Positions 26,050 through 36,127 of a DNA stretch of 64,000 nucleotides are shown in pieces (positions within the stretch are counted from its first letter, which is position 1; each line of letters begins with the position of its first letter). Below the pieces are notes generated by a model. The model was given only the letters and a program-made list of their open reading frames with translations, did no database searches and was not told where the DNA came from. The stretch is from positions 1-64,000 of the forward strand of contig QKAN01000216.1 in assembly GCA_003246365.1 (NCBI GenBank), given 5' to 3'. The stretch comes from Clostridia bacterium (GTDB lineage Bacteria > Bacillota > Clostridia > Christensenellales > CAG-138). The translations under genes and the position numbers were made by a program.

Positions 26050-28149
26050 ATGAGCATGAGTACGGTTTCGGAAACATTTGGCAGTAAGGTGTTTAACGAT
26101 GCGGCCATGAAGGCGCGTCTGCCGAAGGACACATACAAAGCAATGCAGACCGCGATTCGCGATGGGCAGAGACTTGACCTCTCCGTTGCGAATGTTGTTG
26201 CCAACGCCATGAAAGATTGGGCGATTGAGAAGGGCGCGACGCACTTTACGCACTGGTTCCAGCCGCTGACAGGTATTACGGCGGAAAAGCATGACAGCTT
26301 CATTTCGTCAATGCCTGGCGGCAGCGTAATCATGGAGTTCTCCGGTAAAGAGCTCGTTCAGGGCGAACCGGATGCATCCAGCTTCCCGTCCGGCGGCATC
26401 CGCGCTACGTTTGAAGCGCGCGGCTACACCGCATGGGACCCGACCAGCTATGCATTTATTAAGGAAAAGGTTCTTTGCATCCCGACCGCGTTCTGCTCTT
26501 ACGGCGGCGAGGCGTTGGACAAAAAGACCCCGCTTCTTCGCTCCATGCAGGCAATTGACCGTCAGGCGATGCGCGTGCTCAAACTCTTCGGCAACGAAGG
26601 CGTAAAGCGCGTAGCAACCACGGTTGGCAACGAGCAGGAATATTTCCTTGTTGACAAAGCAGATTTTGACAAGCGTCCCGACCTTCTGTTCACCGGACGC
26701 ACCCTCTTTGGCGCCCGCGCACCGAAAGGACAGGAGCTGGAAGATCATTACTTCGGTTCCATCAAACCGCGTGTGCAGGCATTTATGGAAGACCTCAACG
26801 AAGAACTTTGGGAACTTGGCGTACTGGCCAAGACCGAGCACAACGAAGTTGCGCCGGCGCAGCACGAGCTTGCCCCGATTTTCTCGACGACAAATATCGC
26901 CGCGGACCACAACCAGCTGACCATGGAAATCATGCAGCGCGTGGCCAAAAAACACGGCCTTGTCTGCCTGCTGCATGAAAAACCCTTCGAGGGCGTTAAC
27001 GGCAGCGGCAAACACAACAACTGGTCAATTTCGACGGACACCGGCGTCAACCTGTTGGAGCCAGGAGAAACGCCATATGAGAACGCGCAGTTCCTTCTCT
27101 TCCTCTGCGCGGTAATCCAGGCGGTGGATGATTATCAGGACCTGCTTCGCATTTCGGTGGCGAGCGCGGGTAATGACCACCGCCTAGGGGCAAACGAAGC
27201 CCCGCCGGCAATCGTATCCATCTTCCTTGGCGATGAACTCACCGCAATCCTTGATGCGATCGATTCCGGTTCCGCCTATGGTGCGAAGGAAAAGACGCAG
27301 ATGAAGGTCGGCGTACACGTTATCCCGCACTTCCCGAAGGATACCACGGACCGCAACCGCACCTCGCCGTTCGCGTTCACGGGTAATAAATTCGAACTGC
27401 GTATGCTCGGTTCGAGCCAGTCGGTTTCGGACGCGAACATGGTTCTCAATACCGCCGTCGCAGAATCGCTGAAGAAATATGCGGACGTTCTCGAAAGCGC
27501 GAGCGATCTGACCTCCGCAATCCACGACCTGATCCTCAAGACCGTGAAGGCGCACAAGCGCATCATCTTCAATGGTAACGGCTATGACGATGCATGGGTA
27601 AAGGAAGCGGAAAAACGTGAACTGCTGAATCTCAAGTCCACGCCGGAATGCCTGCCCTATCTCGTATCCGAGAAGAACGTTGCGCTGCTGACCTCGCACA
27701 AAGTGCTCAGCGAAACCGAAGTTCACGCTCGCCTCGAGATCGCGCTTGAAGCCTATAAGAAGATCATCAATATCGAAGCGATGACGATGATCGACATGAC
27801 CCGCAAAGATATCCTGCCGGCATCCGTCGCTTTTCAGAAAAAGCTTGCCGACGCCGTCGCAGTGAAACGCACCTACGCAAGCAGCGCGGATTGCAGCTAT
27901 GAAATCGACACGCTTGTGACCGCCGCCGCACTGACCAAGGCCGCTTATGAGAGCGTAAAATCGCTCGAAGACGCGCTTGCCGAAGCAAAAGCGGAAGAGA
28001 ACGCACTCAAAGGTGCCGAACTTTGCAAAGAAAAAGTACTCGAACAGATGAGCGAATTGCGCGCAAGCGTAGATGCGCTCGAAATCCTGACAGCGACTGG
28101 CGATTGGCCGTATCCTTCTTACGGCGATATGCTCTTCAACGTCAGATAA
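26050..28149 (+). CDS. glnN: Glutamine synthetase, type III
   Basis: 699 aa; '[10 protein letters not shown]', '[31 protein letters not shown]', '[12 protein letters not shown]', '[14 protein letters not shown]'. Confidence 0.95.
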   Translation: MSMSTVSETFGSKVFNDAAMKARLPKDTYKAMQTAIRDGQRLDLSVANVVANAMKDWAIEKGATHFTHWFQPLTGITAEKHDSFISSMPGGSVIMEFSGKELVQGEPDASSFPSGGIRATFEARGYTAWDPTSYAFIKEKVLCIPTAFCSYGGEALDKKTPLLRSMQAIDRQAMRVLKLFGNEGVKRVATTVGNEQEYFLVDKADFDKRPDLLFTGRTLFGARAPKGQELEDHYFGSIKPRVQAFMEDLNEELWELGVLAKTEHNEVAPAQHELAPIFSTTNIAADHNQLTMEIMQRVAKKHGLVCLLHEKPFEGVNGSGKHNNWSISTDTGVNLLEPGETPYENAQFLLFLCAVIQAVDDYQDLLRISVASAGNDHRLGANEAPPAIVSIFLGDELTAILDAIDSGSAYGAKEKTQMKVGVHVIPHFPKDTTDRNRTSPFAFTGNKFELRMLGSSQSVSDANMVLNTAVAESLKKYADVLESASDLTSAIHDLILKTVKAHKRIIFNGNGYDDAWVKEAEKRELLNLKSTPECLPYLVSEKNVALLTSHKVLSETEVHARLEIALEAYKKIINIEAMTMIDMTRKDILPASVAFQKKLADAVAVKRTYASSADCSYEIDTLVTAAALTKAAYESVKSLEDALAEAKAEENALKGAELCKEKVLEQMSELRASVDALEILTATGDWPYPSYGDMLFNVR

Positions 28150-28174
28150 CGAATATGTAGGAGAAACGAAGATC

Positions 28175-29752
28175 ATGTGTTCTATCATGGGATACCTCGG
28201 CAAGCGCATACCTTTGGATTTGCTTGTTGACGGATTTTATAAAACCATCTCACGTGGACCGGATCTGTCGCGAATGTTGAGTGTTGGGGATGGATACCTG
28301 ATGTTCCATCGCCTGACGATTATGGGTCTGGAAAAGAGCGGCATGCAGCCATTCGAACGGAACGGGGATGCGGTCGTCTGCAACGGCGAACTGTACGGCT
28401 TCCGAAAGATGCGTGACGAATTATTTTCGGGATATGAATTCAAGAGCGGCTCGGATTGCGAGCTGCTCTTACCCATGTATCAGCGTTACGGGACAGATAT
28501 GTTCCAAATGCTCGATGCGGAGTATGCTCTGATCATTTATGATCACAAGAGCGATTCGCTGATCGCCGCGCGCGATCCCATCGGCATCCGACCGCTGTTT
28601 TACGGTTACGACGAAGACGGCAAGATCATGTTTGCCAGCGAGGCGAAGAACTTGTCCGGTTTGACCGATACGATCAATCCCTTCCCTCCGGGATATTACT
28701 GGAAAGACGGGGAGTTTGTTCAGTATGCGGATCTTACCAGTGTCAAATCGTATTCGCCAGACGAGCTGGATGCGGTTTGCGCAACAATTAACGAAAAGCT
28801 GACCCTCGGCGTTGTGAAGCGTCTCGATGCGGATGTACCTCTCGGGTTCCTGCTCAGCGGTGGTCTGGATAGTTCGTTGGTTTGCGCGATTGCGAAAAAA
28901 TATCTGCCGCAGCCGATTCGCACATTCGCCATCGGCATGGTTGGCGACGCAATCGACCTGAAGTATGCCAAACAGGTTGCCGATTATCTCGGCGCGGATC
29001 ATACCGAAGTGTTTATGACAACGCAGGAGGTCATCGGTTCGCTGCGCAATATTGTGCGCATCCTTGAAACATACGATATCACGACCATCCGCGCGAGCGT
29101 CGGAATGTATTTGGTTTGCAAATACATTCATGAAAACACGAACATCCGCGTGCTGATGACCGGAGAAATCTCCGACGAGCTGTTCGGTTATAAGTATACG
29201 GACTTCGCGCCGAACGAAGAAGAATTCCAGAAAGAAGCCAAGAAGCGCATCGACGAAATCTATATGTACGACGTGCTTCGCGCGGATCGTTGCATTTCCT
29301 CCAACTCGCTGGAAGCGCGCGTACCGTTTGGCGATCTGGACTTTGTGAAATACGTCATGTCGATCAACCCAGCGCTCAAGATGAATCGCTTTGGCAAAGG
29401 CAAATATCTGCTGCGTCATGCGTTTGAGGGCGACTACCTGCCGCACGATATTCTGTATCGTGAAAAAGCCGCGTTTTCGGATGCGGTCGGGCATTCCATG
29501 GTCGACCACATCAAGGCGTATGCTGAAAAGCTCTATACTGACGAGGAGTTTGCCGAGCGCAGCAAGAAATACACCTTCGCAACGCCCTTTACGAAGGAAT
29601 CGCTGCTGTACCGCGAACTATTTGAGGCCGAATACCCCGGCCAGGCGCATATGGTCAAAGACTTTTGGATGCCTAACCGTACTTGGGAAGGCTGCAACGT
29701 CAACGATCCTTCGGCTCGCGTTCTCGCGAACTACGGCGCAAGCGCGGTATAA
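28175..29752 (+). CDS. asnB: Asparagine synthase B (glutamine-hydrolysing)
   Basis: 'MCSIMGYLG' Cys2 nucleophile; 'PLGFLLSGGLDSSLVCAIA' PPi loop. Confidence 0.93.
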   Translation: MCSIMGYLGKRIPLDLLVDGFYKTISRGPDLSRMLSVGDGYLMFHRLTIMGLEKSGMQPFERNGDAVVCNGELYGFRKMRDELFSGYEFKSGSDCELLLPMYQRYGTDMFQMLDAEYALIIYDHKSDSLIAARDPIGIRPLFYGYDEDGKIMFASEAKNLSGLTDTINPFPPGYYWKDGEFVQYADLTSVKSYSPDELDAVCATINEKLTLGVVKRLDADVPLGFLLSGGLDSSLVCAIAKKYLPQPIRTFAIGMVGDAIDLKYAKQVADYLGADHTEVFMTTQEVIGSLRNIVRILETYDITTIRASVGMYLVCKYIHENTNIRVLMTGEISDELFGYKYTDFAPNEEEFQKEAKKRIDEIYMYDVLRADRCISSNSLEARVPFGDLDFVKYVMSINPALKMNRFGKGKYLLRHAFEGDYLPHDILYREKAAFSDAVGHSMVDHIKAYAEKLYTDEEFAERSKKYTFATPFTKESLLYRELFEAEYPGQAHMVKDFWMPNRTWEGCNVNDPSARVLANYGASAV

Positions 29753-29769
29753 CCTCCACCCTGGCACCC

Positions 29770-30175
29770 TCGAATACCGTGGGAATTCGCTCCTTCCGCG
29801 GTATGATCACCGGCTCCCGATACTCGGGGGCTGGTTTTTTATTTGTTGTTTTTTGAGAAAACAACGAATACAGGCAGGAATTCGCTCCTTCCAAATTGTG
29901 ATTCTGGCGTGAGTTAAGAGAGCTGGTTTTTTATTTGTGGTTTTTGAGAAAACAACGAATGCCGGCGGGAATTCGCTCCTTCAAATTGTGATGTTGGCGT
30001 ACGTTAATGGGGGTGGTTTTTTATTTGTTGTTTTTTGAGAAAACAACGAATACGAGCGAGAATTCGCTCCTTCCTAATTGCGATGCCGGCGTATGTTAAT
30101 AGAAGTTGTTTTTTTATTTGTTGTTTTGAGCAAACAACGAATGCGGGCGGGAATTCGCTCCTTCCTAATTGTGAT
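29770..30175. repeat. Tandem array of five ~91-bp units
   Basis: Box GAATTCGCTCCTTC starts at 29783, 29878, 29969, 30060, 30151 (spacing 95, 91, 91, 91); a conserved hairpin (TTTGTTGTTTT...AAAACAACGAA) lies in each of the four intervals. Confidence 0.9.
29810..29842 (+). terminator. Intrinsic terminator of asnB within first repeat unit
   Basis: CCGGCTCCCGA-TAC-TCGGGGGCTGG then TTTTTT. Confidence 0.75.
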
Positions 30176-30388
30176 GCATGCTTCTATTATGCTTTGATTG
30201 TTTCTGACACTCAAAAATGAATGTCAATGATTTAATCCTTTGTGTATCTAAAGATGCGATGGATTTCATTTCTATATTCTTGCCGATTTGCGCATGACGT
30301 GTATAATAAACGGATACAAAGATCGTTTTACATAGATTTTACATCGGTGCATTTTTCGAGAGAAACAATGCAGGAAGGAGCGCAAATC

Positions 30389-31072
30389 ATGTATAACTTT
30401 TCTGTCGATTGGCTGCAAACGCTCTCTATGCTGGGTCGCGTTGCGCTTGCCGGATTGCTCGCGGCTGTGATTGGGTTTGAGCGTGAGCATGTTCAGCGAA
30501 ACGCCGGTATGCGCACACATATTCTCGTCGCCATCGGTGCGGCACTCGTGATGTGCAGCGGCGAATTTCTCGCCGTAAAATACCCGACGATTGACCCTGC
30601 GCGTATTGGTGCGCAAGTAGTCAGTGGCATCGGTTTTTTGTGTGCCGGTACCATCATTAAAGAAGGTATTTCTGTTCGCGGCCTCACCACCGCCAGCAGC
30701 TTATGGTGCGTTTCCTGCGTCGGTCTCGCGGCCGGCTGCGGCAACTATATTCTTGCGGTTGCGACGACAATTCTGATTTTGATCGTGCTAAGGGTGCTGC
30801 GATCCATGGCGCACAACCGCAGAAGAAAAGCAAACCGTCTTGTGTTGCAGGTAGTTTTATCGATGGCAGGAGAGAGCATCGTAAGCCTCCAGAAGGATTT
30901 AGACCGGATGGGCTGCGTGATTGACGAGTTCAGCTTTGCAATTGACACAAAAAATCTTAAACGGCATGTCTATGCGCATCTGACCTTGCCAAATCGAGAT
31001 GATCTGGCGCATCTGATGGAGGGACTATCCCGCATCGACGGCGTTGAATCAGTCGAGTCGGTATACGAGTAA
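30389..31072 (+). CDS. MgtC/SapB family membrane protein
   Basis: 'RVALAGLLAAVIGFEREHVQRNAGMRTHILVAIGAALVM', 'GIGFLCAGTIIKEGISVRGLTTASSLW'. Confidence 0.9.
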   Translation: MYNFSVDWLQTLSMLGRVALAGLLAAVIGFEREHVQRNAGMRTHILVAIGAALVMCSGEFLAVKYPTIDPARIGAQVVSGIGFLCAGTIIKEGISVRGLTTASSLWCVSCVGLAAGCGNYILAVATTILILIVLRVLRSMAHNRRRKANRLVLQVVLSMAGESIVSLQKDLDRMGCVIDEFSFAIDTKNLKRHVYAHLTLPNRDDLAHLMEGLSRIDGVESVESVYE

Positions 31073-31130
31073 AACGCCGCAAAGTCTATTTAAATAAGGG
31101 CGTAAAAACCGAAGTGAAACAAAAAAGAAC

Positions 31131-31168
31131 TCCCCCGACGCTGCATCAGCGCGGGGGAGTCGTTTTGT
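31131..31168. terminator. Intrinsic terminator between converging mgtC-like and trxA genes
   Basis: ACTCCCCCG...CGGGGGAGT followed by CGTTTT. Confidence 0.65.
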
Positions 31169-31182
31169 ACAAATTGTTCTTT

Positions 31183-31494
31183 TTAGCCTTCGAGCATCTG
31201 GAGAATAAATCCCTTGTTGCGCGCGCCAACTGCTTTGTTGACGGATTCGCCGTTTTCAAACACCATCAGCGTCGGGATACTCATCACGCCATATTGGCTT
31301 GCGAGCTGCGGCTGTTCGTCGATGTTGATCTTGCAGACTTTGATGTCCGCTTTTTCTTCGGCAATTTCGTCTACAATCGGGGAAACCATACGGCAGGGCC
31401 CGCACCACGGCGCCCAGAAATCGACCAACACTTTTTTGTCGCTGTCGAGGACTTCGCTTGTGAAGTTTGCGTTTGTAATGGTGACGATTGACAT
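31183..31494 (-). CDS. trxA: Thioredoxin
   Basis: '[24 protein letters not shown]'. Confidence 0.95.
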   Translation of the reverse strand: MSIVTITNANFTSEVLDSDKKVLVDFWAPWCGPCRMVSPIVDEIAEEKADIKVCKINIDEQPQLASQYGVMSIPTLMVFENGESVNKAVGARNKGFILQMLEG

Positions 31495-31733
31495 TTGAAC
31501 CACTCCTTGTTGGATGTTGAGACAAGAAAACCCGATCTAATCCAATCTGCTTTGTTCAGCTATTACGAGGTAATCTCGGTCTCTTTCTTACAGTATAACG
31601 GATGCGATTCAATTTTGAAAAGCTTTCCGGGCAAATTGCCTTATAAATGCAACATTTTGTCCGGAAATCGACGTTGCGTTTCGTTCCGGTATACGATAGA
31701 GTGAATAAAACCGGATGAAAAAGGAGTTGGCGC

Positions 31734-32630
31734 ATGCGCACACTGACACAAACGATTGAACCCAGCGCCGAAGGGCGAACGGTATTAAGCCTGCTTCGGC
31801 GTGAGTTTGCCTGCTCAGATGCGCATATTTCGCGATTGAAACGCCGGGAAAACGGAATCCTGCTGAACGGGAACCGATGTTATGTTACGGCGCGGGTTGC
31901 GACCGGCGATACGCTCGAAATCGAAATCGGCGATCTGCCGGACGGACACATCGTGCCGATGGCATATCCACTGGACGTGATCTTTGAAGACGAAGACTTG
32001 CTGATCATCGACAAACCAGCGGGAATTGCAGTGCATCAATCTACGCGGGACCCGGAGGAACTGACGCTCGAAAACGCGGTTTGCCATTATCTCGGCGGCG
32101 GCATCAGCCCGCATCCGGTGAGCCGTCTTGACCGCGGCACATCCGGCCTTATGGCGTTTGCAAAGAGCGGATATATCCACGAACGGCTGCGTCGGCAGAT
32201 GCATACGGAATCCTATGCGAGAGTTTATCTTGGCATAGCCGTTGGTCGGGTCGAACCGCCTAGCGGAAAAATCGATCTGCCGATTGGCATGGCGAAAGGC
32301 TCAACCTATCAGCGCGCGATCTGTCAGGACGGGCAGTCTGCGCAGACGGAATATGAAACGCTGGCAAATCACGAGCGCTTCACGCTTCTCCGGCTCATCC
32401 CGCATACGGGAAGGACGCATCAACTCCGTTTGCATCTTTCTGCAATTGGATATCCGCTTGCGGGAGACTGGCTCTACGGCGCGGAAGACCGAACGTTGAT
32501 TGCGCGGCCTGCGCTGCATTCGCATCAACTTGACTTGACGCATCCCGTCTCGGGTGAGCGAATCACTCTGGTTTCGCCGCTTCCGGCAGATATGCGGCGA
32601 TTGATCGATTTAGAGAATATTGAGGGGTAA
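31734..32630 (+). CDS. RluA-family RNA pseudouridine synthase
   Basis: S4-like N-terminus; 'PHPVSRLDRGTSGLMAFAKS', 'PHTGRTHQLRLHLSAIGYPLAGDWLYG'. Confidence 0.93.
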   Translation: MRTLTQTIEPSAEGRTVLSLLRREFACSDAHISRLKRRENGILLNGNRCYVTARVATGDTLEIEIGDLPDGHIVPMAYPLDVIFEDEDLLIIDKPAGIAVHQSTRDPEELTLENAVCHYLGGGISPHPVSRLDRGTSGLMAFAKSGYIHERLRRQMHTESYARVYLGIAVGRVEPPSGKIDLPIGMAKGSTYQRAICQDGQSAQTEYETLANHERFTLLRLIPHTGRTHQLRLHLSAIGYPLAGDWLYGAEDRTLIARPALHSHQLDLTHPVSGERITLVSPLPADMRRLIDLENIEG

Positions 32631-32638
32631 GAATCAGA

Positions 32639-33004
32639 GTGAATATTCAAACGATACAGAAAAACAATAGTACAATCGCGCTGATCGAAAGCGAAGAACT
32701 GCTGATTACAGACGTGCAATCGGCGCTCGATCTGATGGCGACGGTGCGCTACGAAACAGGAGCGGATCGCGTTGCACTCGGCAAACAGGCAATTGACGAG
32801 CGGTTTTTCGTGCTCAGCAGTCGTCTCGCGGGCGATATCCTTCAGAAATTCGTCAATTATCAGATGAAACTCGCCATCATAGGGGATTTTTCCGGCTACA
32901 CCAGCAAACCGTTGCGCGATTTCATCTATGAGAGCAACAACGGCAACCATGTGTTCTTTGTTCAAACGGAAGAAGAAGCGATTGAGAAACTTTCGCGCAT
33001 ATAA
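32639..33004 (+). CDS. DUF4180-like protein
   Basis: 121 aa; overall pattern resembles DUF4180 ('KLAIIGDFSGYTSKPLRDFIYESNNGNHVFFV'). Confidence 0.65.
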   Translation: MNIQTIQKNNSTIALIESEELLITDVQSALDLMATVRYETGADRVALGKQAIDERFFVLSSRLAGDILQKFVNYQMKLAIIGDFSGYTSKPLRDFIYESNNGNHVFFVQTEEEAIEKLSRI

Positions 33005-33047
33005 AAAAGCTGTGCCGCAAGGCACAGCTTTTTGTTGATTGAGTTGC

Positions 33048-33668
33048 TCAAGGCGTGGATTGTAACGTTTGCGCGAGTTCGTCGAACGCGATCGGCCGGT
33101 CATAATGACCGCCGATGGTCTCCAGCTCGGTTCCCGCGATAGAGAGCAGAAACCCGTCTGCCTGATAGCGCACAAGAAACGTGTTCACAAGACTTTGCAG
33201 AATCAGCTGCTGATGCGCTGTGTCGGTTGCTTTCACAGATAGCGCGAACGCATCCGACAGATCGAGACGAACCAGCACGCCGCTGAATGTTTCATCCTCG
33301 AACGTCAGTTCTTCCTGCGCGACGGAAAACGCGATGTTCCGCCCGTAGTCCACGTCCGGCAGGGCTCCCGCCGCGACGAGCGCGGAGAGTAACCCCTGAA
33401 CAGAATCTTCCGCCAGCGTCTGAACCGAAACGAGACCCGTGCCGGATTCATCCGGCACATAGAGCGTAACGTCGATGGAAACAGGCGTTGCGGTTGCATC
33501 AGGCGTTGTTGCTGGCGCGGGGGAAGGCGTGCTGTCGTTAACCGTTTGCGTTACGGAACCTTGCGGTTCGCCCGCGGGTGCGCAAGAGAGGCACGCCGCC
33601 AAAATCAGCGGCAAACTGAGCGCAACCCCGACTCGAATCAGATGATGCCGAGCGGAACGAGCACCGCA
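33048..33668 (-). CDS. GerMN-domain lipoprotein (start uncertain)
   Basis: Lipobox 'LILAACLSC', GerMN-like 'DVTLYVPDESGTGLVSVQ...GLLSALVAAGALP'; longest ORF extends to 33800 and overlaps the upstream gene. Confidence 0.6.
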   Translation of the reverse strand, partial: CGARSARHHLIRVGVALSLPLILAACLSCAPAGEPQGSVTQTVNDSTPSPAPATTPDATATPVSIDVTLYVPDESGTGLVSVQTLAEDSVQGLLSALVAAGALPDVDYGRNIAFSVAQEELTFEDETFSGVLVRLDLSDAFALSVKATDTAHQQLILQSLVNTFLVRYQADGFLLSIAGTELETIGGHYDRPIAFDELAQTLQSTP

Positions 33669-34273
33669 AGCAGTACGATGTTTACGCTGGCGAGAGAGAT
33701 AATCCACTTCTTTTGTACCTTCGGTTCCTTGTCGTAAATGAGGTAGCTCGCGAGGAAAAACGGGATGTAGGTTGTGATGAACACAGGAAGCGCACCCCAC
33801 CAGGGATAAACCCAGATGAACGCGGGCGTTCCGGCGAGGAAAATTTCGACGAGCGAGAAAAACAGCGCGCTGCCGATTGCAAACGTAATGCGGTTGTTGA
33901 CGCCGAGAATCTTCAGGTTTTTGTCAGCGGGCAGCAGCTTTGAGGTAAAGCCGGCGACTGCGAACATCATGGAAAGTTCCCAACTGACGCCGATGAGCAG
34001 GATATAGCTCGTGCTTTCCGGCGAAACCGTCCAGAGCGCATAACCCGAAACATAGCAGATGACCGCGTTTGCAATCTCATAGAGCCAGTGTACGCTGTAG
34101 AGCATCAGCGCGGCGGCGATGGCCTTGTAATTCTTCTTGTGGATTTCGTCCACATAGATCATCACCACGAACGCAAGAATCGCGATGAATGTCCAGTTGA
34201 AATTACTGGGATCGCGAACGGCGGCCTTGGCGAGATCGGCAAGCGACTTGAGTCCCGGATCTCCAAAGAGCAT
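33638..34273 (-). CDS. Hypothetical multi-pass membrane protein
   Basis: 211 aa with several hydrophobic segments; family not recognised. Confidence 0.6.
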   Translation of the reverse strand: MLFGDPGLKSLADLAKAAVRDPSNFNWTFIAILAFVVMIYVDEIHKKNYKAIAAALMLYSVHWLYEIANAVICYVSGYALWTVSPESTSYILLIGVSWELSMMFAVAGFTSKLLPADKNLKILGVNNRITFAIGSALFFSLVEIFLAGTPAFIWVYPWWGALPVFITTYIPFFLASYLIYDKEPKVQKKWIISLASVNIVLLAVLVPLGII

Positions 34274-34435
34274 GACAATTACCTCCCGATTTATTTTTTA
34301 GGTTTTCTGGCATACAATTAGATGGGATACACGATGAGACTGCGATTATTCTACCGCGTTAAACAACCGCTGTCAATTTTTGAGAATCACATTGTGAACA
34401 TTGCGTCGAGAAAATTCGCTGAAACGGAGGCCATC

Positions 34436-34780
34436 ATGTCCAAAGAATTGCTCGGCTGCTGCGGCGCCTATTGCAGTACCTGCAAGGCATATCGACAAGG
34501 CGCGTGCAAGGGATGCAAGGTCGGTTACGATACCGGCGAACGGGACATTTCCAAGGCGAAATGCGCTATGAAAACCTGCTGTATCCGTCGCGGGCATGCT
34601 AGCTGCGCGGACTGTGCTGAGTACGATTCCTGCGCGATTCTTGCTGCATTTTACGGTCATGAAAGCTACAAATATAAAAAATACAAGCAGGCGACGGAGT
34701 ATATCCGGGCGCATGGCTATGATGCGTTTTTTAGACATGCCGATCGCTGGAACGGCGCATACGGGAAATATAAAGATTGA
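34436..34780 (+). CDS. DUF3795-like cysteine-rich protein
   Basis: 'LGCCGAYCSTCKAYRQGACKGC...CCIRRGHASCADCAEYDSC'. Confidence 0.75.
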   Translation: MSKELLGCCGAYCSTCKAYRQGACKGCKVGYDTGERDISKAKCAMKTCCIRRGHASCADCAEYDSCAILAAFYGHESYKYKKYKQATEYIRAHGYDAFFRHADRWNGAYGKYKD

Positions 34781-34843
34781 TTTATAGTTAAAGGCAATCA
34801 AAAACGTCCGGCGACTATGTGCGCCAGACGCTTTTTTAATTAA

Positions 34844-35239
34844 TTAACCGTGCAGCTTTTGTGCGGTTTTTTCCATGAATTTTTCGTTGTCAACGATGAA
34901 TCGCTCCTGCGTTCCTTCGCCGATCAGCCCCGCGTCATCATACGCGCGGCAGGAAAACACGAGTCTGCGGCGGTCGATTTCGATGAGTTCCGTTTCGCAG
35001 CGGATCGTCATACCCATAGGTGTGGCGCTCAGGTGTTTTACATTGATCAAGGTGCCGACGGTGGAACTGCCCTCCGTCAGATAAGGCGTTACGCTCTCCA
35101 TTGCGGTATATTCCATCAGCGTGATCATGCAGGGGGTTGCGTAAACCGGCAGGCCGCCGCTGCCGAGTGCCTTTGCGATGTTTTTTTCAGTGACGATCTC
35201 GGTTTGCACGCCGCGCACGCCGCTGTGAAGTTCACTCAT
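34844..35239 (-). CDS. Hotdog-fold thioesterase family protein
   Basis: 131 aa; 'GGLPVYATPCMITLMEYTAMESV...GSSTVGTLINVKHLSATPMGMTI'. Confidence 0.8.
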   Translation of the reverse strand: MSELHSGVRGVQTEIVTEKNIAKALGSGGLPVYATPCMITLMEYTAMESVTPYLTEGSSTVGTLINVKHLSATPMGMTIRCETELIEIDRRRLVFSCRAYDDAGLIGEGTQERFIVDNEKFMEKTAQKLHG

Positions 35240-35358
35240 TCTAAAAATGCCTCCGAACTGTCGTGTTTCCGATGATGATAACCGAATAGAGCGAAAAAAT
35301 CAACCGATAACGGCAGAGTCGACGCCGAAACCGACGCGCTCTGCCGTTTTTGAGAGAA

Positions 35359-36111
35359 TCACTCGTAATCGAACACGTCTACCCAGCGGAAAAGCAATTC
35401 GCGCTCTTCCGGCTTGCCCTTAACAGACTGGCTTGCGGCGACGATGGGAATCCATTTTTGCACGTATTGCCGCTGCGTTCCGCTCTTTTCGCAGAAGAGC
35501 TTCAGGTACGCTTCCGCCGTTTTCTCGTCGCCAGAGAGCGCAAAGAGCAGATAGGTGCGCGCGGCGTCTGCCGAAGCGTTGCCTTGCGTTGCGTGAGACC
35601 AGTCCAGAATAAACGGGGTTCCGTCGTCCCGGATGATGATATTCGTCGGGTTGAAATCCCCGTGGCAGAGTTTGTTATGCCGCGGCATGGACTCCAGACG
35701 CGTGTGCAGGTCATACTTCGTTGCGGTCGGCAGCTCGGTTTGTATGATCTTGCGATCCATTTTATCCCTTAATCTGGGGAGCAGCGGACAGATCTGGCGG
35801 TGCATAGTCAACTGCAAATCGACAAACTGTTCCAGATAGGCCGCGTGTTTCTTGGGGTTTTCCGCCATCAGCTCCGCGAGCGTGCGGCCGGGGATATACT
35901 CGGTCAGGATATACCACTTGCAATCTTCCGTCATGCCGACGCCGTAAAGCTTCGGTATGTTCAGCGTCGTCTCCTCCACGCGTGCGTGGTTGAGCGCCTC
36001 GTTCAGTACGTCCGCCTTCTTGAACCCTTCGCCAAACATCTTGATGACAGTGTCGCCGTCGCGGTAAATCGTCTTATTGGTGCGAAACGCGATTACATTC
36101 GATAGATCCAT
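35359..36111 (-). CDS. Aminoglycoside phosphotransferase-like (APH/choline kinase) family protein
   Basis: 'LCHGDFNPTNIIIRDDGTPFILDWSHA' catalytic motif. Confidence 0.85.
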   Translation of the reverse strand: MDLSNVIAFRTNKTIYRDGDTVIKMFGEGFKKADVLNEALNHARVEETTLNIPKLYGVGMTEDCKWYILTEYIPGRTLAELMAENPKKHAAYLEQFVDLQLTMHRQICPLLPRLRDKMDRKIIQTELPTATKYDLHTRLESMPRHNKLCHGDFNPTNIIIRDDGTPFILDWSHATQGNASADAARTYLLFALSGDEKTAEAYLKLFCEKSGTQRQYVQKWIPIVAASQSVKGKPEERELLFRWVDVFDYE

Positions 36112-36127
36112 ATTCGTCGTCCTCCCG

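Noticed and set aside
29770-30175. Regular ~91-bp repeats considered as a CRISPR array
   Set aside because: Similarity extends through the whole unit, there are no unique spacers of constant length, and no cas genes are nearby; better described as a tandem repeat.
30035-30220. 61-aa ORF inside the tandem repeat array
   Set aside because: Its reading frame simply traverses repeat units; no independent coding signal.
33638-33800. Full-length 250-aa version of the GerMN lipoprotein ORF starting at 33800
   Set aside because: The N-terminal ~45 residues overlap the upstream membrane protein out of frame and precede a typical lipoprotein signal; a start near 33668 or lower is more plausible, though the exact codon is unclear.
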